Positions 55,122-64,000 of a stretch of 64,000 bases of DNA are shown here, in pieces. Every line of letters starts with the position of its first letter. Position 1 is the first letter of the stretch. The notes under the pieces are model-generated. The model was given only the letters and a program-made list of their open reading frames with translations. It was not told the origin of the DNA and made no database searches. This DNA is from Dactylorhiza incarnata (taxonomy: Eukaryota > Streptophyta > Magnoliopsida > Asparagales > Orchidaceae). The stretch covers positions 4,465,501 through 4,529,500 of the forward strand of contig JAWHQI010000201.1 of NCBI GenBank assembly GCA_033032865.1. Reading direction: 5' to 3'. The position numbers and the translations under genes were made by a program.

Positions 55122-56232
55122 CTGTCACCACATCGGGTTGATGTATCGCCTCCTGTTGCCCAAGATTATAGGCTCTAGGCTACACTGGAGGGAACCGCGA
55201 AGCACTCGACTCCGCCGCTTTCCCCTTCTCTGCAACACTGGGACCCGAACGCACCGATTGTTCTTGTCTCGGCTCTGGCCCAGCTCCGCCCTCGGTACAA
55301 AAACGACTAATGTGACCCACCTTGCCACACTGGTAACAAGTAACCGGACCTTTGGAACGGAAATCTCCCGAAGGTGCGCCACTTCTCTCCCCAAGCCTAT
55401 TAGAACGGGGCTTCTTCTTCCATCGGCTGCTATCGGACTTCCACTGGGGCTGAGACTGAGAAGGCTTTCCTTCTCCCTGCCTTGCCGCAACACCCTTTCG
55501 CCGTTGAGTTGTCTCCAAGTCGCTCTCCAGCGTGCGAGCGGCTTCGACCAACTCATTGAATCCGGCATTCTTCAAGGCTATGAGTGGTTGCCTTAAATTT
55601 TCCCTCAACCCTTGATAAAAGAGGTTATCTCTCTCTTCATCATCTGCCATAGTCGTACCCGCATAACGACCCAACCGAGTGAACTCTTGCAGATATTCAT
55701 CCACTGTCTTCTCCCGCTGCACCAAATGCAGAAACTGCCGCTACAGTGCTAACCTTGATGAAGCCGGAATGTAACGCTTTAGGAAAGCGTTTCCGAACTC
55801 CTCCATGGACGGAACACGCCCAACAAAATGTCGACCGTTATGGTTCACCCACCACAACTTCGCATCGCCCTCTAACATGAAGCTCGCAAAGTGAGACTGC
55901 CTCTCAGCTGGGGTCTCAGCTGCCTTCAAGAGCTCCTGGATCCTCGAAAGCCAATCCTCGGCATCCGTTGGAGTGCCCACTCCCTTGAATGTCGGAGGGT
56001 GAAAACTCAAGAAATACTTCATGAATCGATCACCCATCGGAATAGCTCTCTCCGCTAAAGGCTCTGCTTGCCTTACTTCGACCTCCGGTGTATCCAGCAT
56101 AGCCGCCGGAGTAACAGGAGTCGCAACCTGCACTACCGGCGTAGGAACCCGTGGCATCGCTCCAGCTTGAGCCGCTACCATTGCCTCCGCTAGCATGCGA
56201 CAGAAATCAGCCGGGGACATGCCCACATTCAT
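55122..56232 (-). pseudogene. gag: B1 Gag, two nonsense codons
   Basis: The first ATG on the minus strand is at 56232 (MNVGMSPADFCRMLAEAMVA). The gag domain includes MLEGDAKLWWVNHNG and DYLQEFTRLGRYAG. TAG at 55743-55741 replaces CAG of B2 in the LQRQF segment. A zinc knuckle CYQCGKVGHISRFC lies near 55330. A second CAG-to-TAG at 55182-55180 precedes the RAYNLGQQEAI segment. The frame is open upstream of the ATG for about 80 bases to a TGA, where a splice-acceptor-like TTATGAAAG occurs. Both stops are C-to-T changes in a CAG context. Confidence 0.9.
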
Positions 56233-56471
56233 GAGGCCTGGAGCAGTAGCACTGCTCCCCGAAGGCTCCTCTTGCCTTCTCGACGTCCCCGCATCGTCGC
56301 CAACGTCCTTTCATAAGCAAGGAAAAATAAAAGCTCATCAGGATCTAAATGCAAGACTCGAACGCAGGGATACTCATGATCCCGCACAATACTCCTATGT
56401 GGACAATCTCTTACGCGAGCCAAAAACACTAGACCTCGCAAGAATACTACAACCTCCCTCTGATACTAAAT
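56233..56471 (-). other. B1 5' leader and primer-binding site
   Basis: The minus strand reads ATTTAGTATCAGAGGG directly after the LTR (56471 downward), a degenerate initiator-Met complement. The remaining leader contains a T-rich stretch ending in an AG (about 56305-56330), a candidate acceptor for a leader intron. Confidence 0.65.
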
Positions 56472-58510
56472 TGTAACACCTCCCCTGCAATGATCATATA
56501 ACATGGGTCCGGTCGGGACCCCACGACATATAACCGCCACATCTTCAGTATTAAAAGATGATATTGACTACCCATTCTCAAAACTCAGACAACACAGCGG
56601 AAACAAACATAAAACACAGAGATTGTCCATACTACATAGGAGTCCAACTGGCCTTAAGGCCATACAAAACCACAGTCCAAATCACCAAACATTCAACACA
56701 AAAGAACGTCCCAACAAAAGGGGACAGATAATAGTTTTACCTAAACTACCTCGGCATGCAAGCCGGTTACAACAAAATGTAATAATAAAAGTGCATGAAG
56801 ACAAGGTAAACACTTCATGAGGCTTTAGGCCTTTTTGGCCGGCGCGCTGGGTCCAGCCTGCGATTCTTGCCCTGCAACCAAATCACAAAGAGCGGTAAAC
56901 GAGGGTCAGCTATGGCTGACCACAAACGGTGTAACAACATCCCTCCTCCCGGCCGTCCTAGCGGACCCCGGGGAACTACTTCACCCTGCATGTCAGCACT
57001 TCGTATGCAAATGTACATAAACGGAAAACAACATAAAAACAGGTATGAGTGTCACATACAGCATCCATGTTTCTATGTTGAGGAGATAATAAAAAGGGGC
57101 CTATTAATGCAAAATGAATGCAAACCCGGGTTTCACCCAAGGCACCCAAAAGCGTATGAATCTATCACATCATCATACATCATCATCACATCACAAACAC
57201 AAGGGTACTCATCATTTCCCCGCAAGGGCATCATAACCCAAGGCCAAGAGCTCTCGCTGAGACCCACCTCGCCTGGCTCACCATGCCATCGGGCTTGTCT
57301 AACAGCTCACATGCTCGGGCCGCCAACAACACACCAAGACCGATACTAAGAATTCTGGCTAACCAAAATGTCCTAAGGTCCTGGACTTACTCTCGGGACA
57401 ACGTCCACCGATTGCCTCGCCTGGCGATCGTCAACGGACTCATCCGTAGCACATACATTCTCGTCAGTCAACAATCGAAGGGACTAATCTTGCCGGGACA
57501 CTCTCCACACGTGAATCTCAGTCTTCACGGGATAGCCAGCCGACCACAAAGACCAATCGCGCCTTCGCACAACACTAGGCATCACAAGACCCATATTCCG
57601 CATATTATTTCTCCGCCCTAAACCCAACGTTCGTTACCACACGAAGCTACAAGGGCATCACAACGACGAGTTCGCCGTAATCGGATTTCTAACAAAACCC
57701 CTAAAATGCGCGTAAATCAACATCACCGAATCGGACCAACGACCACAAATCCGGCTTTACCCACAATGCCTAATCCGTTAACGGAGCGGATCTCTAGTGC
57801 AAATCATGTCGGGGATGGACTCAATCAACCTGATGGTTCCTTTTGAACCAAGGCGACCCGGATCCCTCTCACTCGACGGATCCGGTGCCAAAATGCAGAA
57901 AAATAAAGGGATGCCAAGCACGCATCCTAAAGACCGGGAGGAGAAATGTCGTTACCTTTTGAGATCTCCTCCTAGCCATGAGAAGCTTGCAAACCTACGG
58001 TGGGGAAGAAGCGCCTTGACGCTCTCTACGCGTTGCCGGTCTCAGATCGGCGATCGGAGCTCCGAAGCTCCAACAATGGCGGATCTCCCTCTTCTTCCTC
58101 CTTGCCCCCTTCTCCTTTCTCCAACCTAAGAGAGAGAAAGGACTTGAAAATATGAGGGAATAACCCCTCATCCAAGCCCTAAAGCCCCCCAGCGAAACAT
58201 CTCAGCCGCTGGATCAAATCCCAAAATATTTGATCGGTCGGATCGTCATCCCCGCACGTTTTCGCGGAACAGAAATAAACAGGGCGCACGATCACTGGTC
58301 GTGCGCGAAGAGGAGAATGGTCATGCGATAAGCCGAGACAGAACTCCGATTCCTTGCGAGATACGCACGATCACTGACGCACGATCACTGGTCGTGCGCG
58401 AAGAGGACAATGGTCGTGCGTAGAGAACTGATGTGGAATTTTTAGCCTATCCCGAGCGCAGCATTACCACTCCGCCTACCTCACTGAACTACGATTTTTG
58501 GGGTGTTACA
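56472..58510 (-). repeat. B LTR 2 (shared: 5' LTR of B1 and 3' LTR of B2)
   Basis: On the plus strand it starts TGTAACACCTCC and ends GGGGTGTTACA, and it is homologous to LTR 1 and LTR 3. It is flanked by a primer site on one side and a polypurine tract on the other. Confidence 0.94.
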
Positions 58511-58530
58511 ACTCCACCCCCCTTAAAAGA
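58511..58530 (-). other. B2 polypurine tract
   Basis: The minus strand reads TCTTTTAAGGGGGGTGGAGT directly before LTR 2, the same as in B1. Confidence 0.8.
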
Positions 58531-58554
58531 ATTTCGTCCTCAAAATTTCAGAAT

Positions 58555-61500
58555 TTAAACAGGAAATTCATAACGCATACCTGGAGCGAAAAGTTCCAGG
58601 AAATCCTCCAGCATCGCTTGCTCACGCTCCCAAGAGAATTCGTCTCGCCCGCAGTTGTCCCATCGCACCTTTACAAATTTGACTTGCTTGTTACGCAACT
58701 GCCGGACTTCTGAATCCTCCACGCACACTGGGCGAACCCTCGCCCCCAAGTCCTCCATCACCGGCACCGCCGCCGCTTCGACCACGACGCTCGGCTCTAC
58801 CAAAGCTTTCCTCAGCACGGAGACATGGAAAACGTCATGTAATCCACTCAGCTCTGCGGACAACGCCAAACGATAGGCTGCTTCGCCTATACGCTCCGTA
58901 ACCTCGAACGGACCCAAATATCTCGGACTCAACTTCTTGAGTCGTCGCACCCGCGAAACACCCTTGAACGGCTTGATCTTCAAGTAGACCATGTCGCCCA
59001 CTGTGAACTCCACATTTCTGTGACGCGCATTAAAATACTTCGGTTGTCGATCCTGAGCAACCTTCATGCGCTCCTGGATCGTCCGCACAATCTCGCAAGC
59101 ATCTTCCACCACTTGCTTTCCCAAAATCTTAGTGTCTCCCACCTCTGCCCAAGACATCGGCGTTCGACACTTCCTTCCATACAAAGCTTCGTATGGCGCC
59201 ATCTTGATACTCGCCTGGAAGCTATTATTATAGGCGAACTCCACCATGAAAAGGTGGTCATCCCAACCTTTGCCAAAGTCGAGAGCACACATCCTCAACA
59301 TGTCTTCCAACGTACGGTTCGTTCGCTCCGTCTGACCATCGGTCTGCGGATGGAACGCGGTACTAAACTTGAGCTTCGTGCCTAAACTTTTCTGCACTAA
59401 TTTCCAGTCCTTCGAGGTGAATCGCCCATCGCGATCACTAACGATGCTCTTCGGAATCCCGTGCAACCGCACAATGTTTCGAACATAAAGCTCCACGAGC
59501 TTCTCCACGCGATCGCCCTTCTGATTCAGAATGAAGTGGGCCACCTTCGTCAGGCGATCCACTATCACCCAAATCGCATCGTTACCCTGCTGCGATCGAG
59601 GCAAACCATGTACAAAATCCATGGAGATGTCATCGAACTTCCATTCGGGGATGGGAAGAGGCTCCAAGAACCCACCGGGCCTTTGGCACTCAGCCTTCAC
59701 CAAGGCACAAGTCTGACATCGGCTCACGTACTCGGCTACATCCCGCTTCATCCCAGGCCACCAAAAAGATTTCTTCAAATCCGCGTACATCTTTGTACTT
59801 CCTGGATGAACGGAGTACTTCGTAAAGTGAGCTTCAAACATCAACTCCTCGCGAAGCTTGCCGAAGCGCGGAACACAGATCCTTCCGTCTCTCCTCAGAA
59901 TTCCACCAACCATCTCCAAAGCAATGCCTTCGCTTTGCTGAGCCTCCAACACCAACTGTTGGCACTCCTCGTCCGCACTGGTCACCTATCGGATTCGATC
60001 CATTATATCACACTGCATTTCAATCCAGTTCAAACGAGCTACGCTAGACTCACCTCTAGCCACACAAGAAAAGTCAAGAGACTCCAAGTCTCGAATCAAA
60101 CGCTCGTTATGCGCCTCCATCCAATTACCTTGCCCGGAGTACTTCCTACTCAAAGCGTCCGCCACCACGTTAGCTTTACCCGACGTATATTGAATCTCCA
60201 CGTCGTAGTCCCCAAAGAACTCGACCCACCTACGCTGCCGCATATTCAGGTCCTTTTGGTCTAGAAGATACTTCAAGCTTTTGTGATCTGTGAAGATCTC
60301 CACCTTCGCACCATAAACGTAGTGCCGCCATAACTTTAGCGCAAAGATTACCGACGCCAACTCCAGATCGTGGACGGGATAGTTCTTCTCATGAGCCTTT
60401 AACTGCCTTGACCCATAAGCGATCACCTTGCCGTGCTGCACCAGCACGCAACCCAACCCGCAACCTGACGCGTCGCTGAAAATCTGAAATCCTTCCGTCC
60501 CACTAGGAAGACTAAGGATTGGAGCGGACATCAACCTTTCCTTCAGATCCTCAAATGCACGGGCACACTCTGGTGTCCATACGAACCTCTGGTCCTTGCG
60601 AGTGAGAGTGGTGAGGGGCAACGCCATCCGCGAAAAGTTCTCCACGAACCTTCTGTAATAGCCGGCTAGTCCAAGGAAACTCCGGACTTCCTTCAGGGTT
60701 CTCAAGACAGGCCAATCTCTAATGGCTTCAATCTTCGCTGGATCTACCGCCACCCCATCTCCACTAATTACGTGACCCAAGAAAGCCACCTTCTCGATCC
60801 AAAACTCGCATTTTGAGAACTTAGCATAAAGCTGATTCTCCCTTAGAGTCTGCAATACTTGCCTCAAGTGAGACTCATGCTCTGCCTCCGATTTTGAATA
60901 CACCAAAATGTCATCAATAAACACCACCACGAACGAATCTAAGAACGGGCGAAAAACCCTGTTCATCAAATCCATGAACACAGATGGCGCGTTCGTCAGT
61001 CCGAACAGCATCACCGAAAACTCGTAGTGCCCATACCGAGTCCCAAACGCTGTCTTGGCAACGTCCTCTTCTCGAATCTTCTGCTGGTAGTACCCCGGTT
61101 TCAAATCCAACTTGGAGTACACCACCGACCCCACTAACTGGTCGAACAAATCATCGATTCGGGGGATCGGATATTTATTCTTAATGGTCAATTTATTCAA
61201 TTCACGATAATCGATACACAACCGCATACTTCCGTCTTTCTTCTTCACAAACAATACCGGCACGCTCCACGACGAAGAGCTGGGCCTAATGTACCCTTGC
61301 TCTAACAACTCCTACAACTGAACCTTTAACTCGGCCAGTTCCTTCGGTGCCATCCTAAACGGAGGACGCGACACCGGCCTCGCACCCGGTACCAACTCTA
61401 TCGAGAAATCAATTACACGCTGAGGAGGTGCTCCCGGAAGCTCCTCGGGGAATACATCCTAAAATTCTTTCACCACCGGAACTTCTCTAATAGCCAACTT

Positions 61501-61955
61501 TGTGGAGTGAGTCTCCAACAAAGCTAAGAACGCCTCGCCTCCTTGGTTTACCGCACGCCTCATTTGCATAGCGGAAATCAGGGTGCAAGCCACTCTGCTT
61601 AGGCCTTCAAACTTGGCCTCTGCTCTACCTTCACCTCTCAGGGTTACCACCTTCAACTGGCAGTCGATACTAGCTCGCTGCTCCGCAAGCCAGTCCATTC
61701 CCAAGATAACATCGAATTCGGCTAGTGGCAGAATCGCTGCTACCAACACGAAATCACAATCTCCAATTTGCATCACAATGCGTCCCTTCCTCATGGTAGT
61801 CATGAATGACCCATTCGGCATACGCACACTCAGCTCCACTTCTGCCACAACGGACTGAGCACCAATCTTCCGGATAAAACTTTCCGCAAGAAAAGAGTGT
61901 GACGCCCCCGTGTCGAACAACACTCGAGAGGGGTAGCCCGAAACTAGCACGAAAC
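58555..61955 (-). pseudogene. pol: B2 Pol polyprotein, three nonsense codons
   Basis: It has the same domain order as B1 on the minus strand. Stops: TAG at 61461-61459 (B1 GAG) between protease and RT, TAG at 61314-61312 (B1 CAG) just before LEQGYIRPS, and TAG at 59988-59986 (B1 GAG) between RNase H and integrase. Protease [19 protein letters not shown] and integrase motifs are otherwise kept. MLFGLTNAP has Leu where B1 has Pro (MPFGLTNAP). The stops split it into protease, RT/RNase H and integrase segments, none joined. Confidence 0.92.
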
Positions 61956-62029
61956 CTAACCACGTGCAAGACAACATGAAAGGCCGCAACTTACATTATA
62001 GTAACAAACGAAACTTACACCTTTCGTAC
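61956..62029 (-). other. Candidate 74-nt GT-AG intron at the B2 gag/protease junction
   Basis: The same boundaries as in B1. The last exon base before the donor is T instead of G (ACAT|GTACGAA), which should weaken the donor. The acceptor GTGGTTAG|GTTTC is unchanged. Confidence 0.55.
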
Positions 62030-63140
62030 ATGTCACCACATCGGGTTGACATATCGCCTCCTGTTGCCCAAGATTATAGGCTCTAGGCTGCACTGGAGGG
62101 AACCGCGAAGCACTCGACTCCGCCGCTTTCCCCTTCTCTGCAACACTGGGACCCGAACGCACCGATTGTTCTTGTCTCGGCTCTGGCCCAGCTCCGCCCT
62201 CGGTACAAAAACGACTAATGTGACCCACCTTGCCACACTGGTAACAAGTAACCGGACCTTTGGAACGGAAATCTCCCGAAGGTGCCACACTTCTCTCCCC
62301 AGGCCTATTAGGACGGGGCTTCTTCTTCCATCGGCTGCCCTCGGACTTCCACTGGGGCTGAGACTGAGAAGGCTTTCCTTCTCCCTGCCTTGCCGCAACA
62401 CCCTTTCGCCGTTGAGTTCGCTCCAAGTCGCTCTCCAGCGTGCGAGCGGCTTCGACCAACTCATTGAATCCGGCATTCTTCAAGGCTATGAGTGGTTGCC
62501 TTAAATTTCCCCTCAACCCTTGATAAAAGAGGTTATCTCTCTCTTCATCATCTGCCATAGTCGTACCCGCATAATGACCCAACCGAGTGAACTCTTGCAG
62601 ATATTCATCCACTGTCTTCTCCCGCTGCACCAAATGCAGAAACTGCCGCTGCAGTGCTAACCTTGATGAAGCCGGAATGTAACGCTTTAGGAAAATGTTT
62701 CTGAACTCCTCCATGGACGGAACACGCCCAACAAAATGTCGACCGTTATGGTTCACCCACCACAACTTCGCATCGCCCTCTAACATGAAGCTCGCAAAGT
62801 GAGACTGCCTCTCAGCTGGGGTCTCAGATGCCTTCAAGAGCTCCTGGATCCTCGAAAGCCAATCCTCGGCATCCGTTGGAGTGCCCACTCCCTTGAATGT
62901 CGGAGGGTGGAAACTCAAGAAATACTTCATGAATCGATCACCCATCGGAATAGCTCTCTCCGCTAAAGGCTCTGCTTGCCTTACTTCGACCTCCGGTGTA
63001 TCCAGCGTAGCCGTCGGAGTAACAGGAGTCGCAACTTGCACTACCGGCGTAGGAACCCGTGGCATCGCTCCAGCTTGAGCCGCTACCATAGCCTCCACTA
63101 GCATGCGACAGAAATCAGTCGGGGACATGCCCACATTCAT
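62030..63140 (-). CDS. gag: B2 Gag polyprotein (intact frame)
   Basis: On the minus strand the frame is open from ATG 63140 through the whole gag region, and unspliced it would run on to a stop at 61956. N-terminus MNVGMSPTDFCRMLVEAMVA, a Pro/Val/Thr-rich linker, the capsid-like domain (MLEGDAKLWWVNHNGRHF, KRYIPASSRLALQRQF, DYLQEFTRLGHYAG, residues about 80-230), a basic Arg/Ser/Gln region and a zinc knuckle CYQCGKVGHISRFC near residue 305. It is the only intact gag of the three gypsy copies on the B side. It would form particles and bind RNA. Confidence 0.9.
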
Positions 63141-63379
63141 GAGGCCTGGAGCAGTAGCACTGCTCCCCGAAGGCTCCTCTTGCCTTCTCGATGTCCCTGC
63201 ATCGTCGCCAACGTCCTTTCATAAGCAAGGAAAAATAAAAGCTCATCAGGATCTAAACGCAAGACTCGAACGCAGGGATACTCATGATCCCGCACAATAC
63301 TCCTATGTGGACAATCTCTTACGTGAGCCAAAAACACTAGACCTCGCAAGAATACTACAACCTCCCTCTGATACTAAAT
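63141..63379 (-). other. B2 5' leader and primer-binding site
   Basis: The minus strand reads ATTTAGTATCAGAGGG after LTR 3 (63379 downward), identical in form to B1. The leader ends in the same T-rich, AG-terminated stretch before gag. Confidence 0.65.
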
Positions 63380-64000
63380 TGTAACACCTCCCCTGCAATG
63401 ATCATATAACATGGGTCCGGCCGGGACCCCACGACATATAACCGCCACAGCTTCAGTATTAAAAGATGATATTGACTACCCATTCTCAAAACTCAGACAA
63501 CACAGCGGAAACAAACATAAAACACAGAGATTGTCCATACTACATATGAGTCCAACTGGCCTTAAGGCCATACAAAACTACAGTCCAAATCACCAAACAT
63601 TCAACACAAAAGAACGTCCCAACAAAAGGGGACAAATAATAGTTTTACCTAAACTACCTCGGCATGCAAGCCGGTTACAACAAAATGTAATAATAAAAGT
63701 GCATGAAGACAAAGTAAACACTTCATGAGGCTTTAGGCCTTTTTGGCCGGCGCGCTGGGTCCAGCCTGCGATTCTTGCCCTGCAACCAAATCATAAAGAG
63801 CGGTAAACAAGGGTTAGCTATGGCTGACCACAAACGGTGTAACAACATCCCTCCTCCCGGCCGTCCTAGCGGACCCCGGGGAACTACTTCACCCTGCAAG
63901 TCAGCACTTCGTATGCAAATGTACATAAACGGAAAACAACATAAAAACAGGTATGAGTGTCACATACAGCATCCACGTTTCTATGTTGAGGAGATAATAA
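63380..64000 (-). repeat. B LTR 3 (5' LTR of B2, partial)
   Basis: On the plus strand it starts TGTAACACCTCC and matches the first 620 bases of LTR 1 and LTR 2. The window ends inside it. Confidence 0.93.

Larger units (their letters stand above)
49550..64000 (-). mobile_element. Array B: tandem Ty3/gypsy copies, LTR-interior-LTR-interior-LTR (right end cut)
   Basis: Three LTRs (49550-51602, 56472-58510, 63380 onward) alternate with two near-identical gag-pol interiors, all on the minus strand. The middle LTR is the 5' LTR of B1 and the 3' LTR of B2: on its left is the B2 polypurine tract and on its right the B1 primer site. There is no target duplication between the units. The proteins and LTR starts are related to A, so it is also Tekay/Del-like. 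Confidence 0.93.

Overview
This window is repeat-rich plant nuclear DNA, almost certainly from an angiosperm. It consists of LTR retrotransposons nested inside one another. I found no ordinary cellular gene, rRNA or tRNA gene. The plant assignment rests on the element types: Tekay/Del-like Ty3/gypsy elements with a chromodomain-like integrase tail, Sirevirus/SIRE-like Ty1/copia elements (tRNA-iMet primer sites, LTR ends carrying TTCACCCCCCTCTAG, repeated AGGGGGAG tracts, a third ORF after pol), and 5-bp target-site duplications. I cannot name the species.

Layout. (A) 1-8918, +: a Tekay-like gypsy element whose 5' LTR is cut by the window edge. It sits in the gag of (C1), a Sirevirus-like copia element, +, with visible parts at 8919-16102; its 5' end lies off the window. 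C1 sits in the reverse transcriptase region of (G0), an old minus-strand gypsy relic seen at 16103-17926 and probably continuing in 25311-25551 and 48646-49549. (C2) 17927-25310, minus strand, is a gag-only copia relative of C1 with a perfect CTTGG duplication. (C3) 25552-48645, +, is a short-interior copia element. Its 5' LTR was hit twice, by (C4) 26489-34071 (duplication CTTCA) and by (C5) 34464-45874 (duplication GTTGT/GCTGT). With C4 and C5 removed, the three pieces of the C3 5' LTR total about the same length as its intact 3' LTR. (B) 49550-64000, minus strand, is a tandem gypsy array, LTR-interior-LTR-interior-LTR, running off the right edge.

Coding capacity. C1 has a full-length but broken pol. 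C2 and C4 have no pol. C3 has only a fragment of gag. C5 has gag, protease and integrase, but an in-frame deletion removed the catalytic part of RT. A, B1 and B2 have near-complete gag-pol with a few nonsense changes. None of the visible copies looks able to move unaided; the non-autonomous copies would need proteins supplied from elsewhere.

Most interesting observations. (1) C4 and C5 share a third ORF. In both it is preceded by its own promoter-like block: a TATAAATA box about 110-120 bp before the ATG, and upstream copies of that element's own LTR signature motif (in C5, seven GGCGTCGA-type sites at 18-20 bp spacing). (2) All three gypsy gag/protease junctions can be read as short phase-matched GT-AG introns of 83, 74 and 74 nt. 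(3) C1 and C2 carry paired hairpins after pol, with a conserved loop but different inner stem sequences that still pair. (4) C3 has duplicated its PBS and triplicated its polypurine tract/U3 start.
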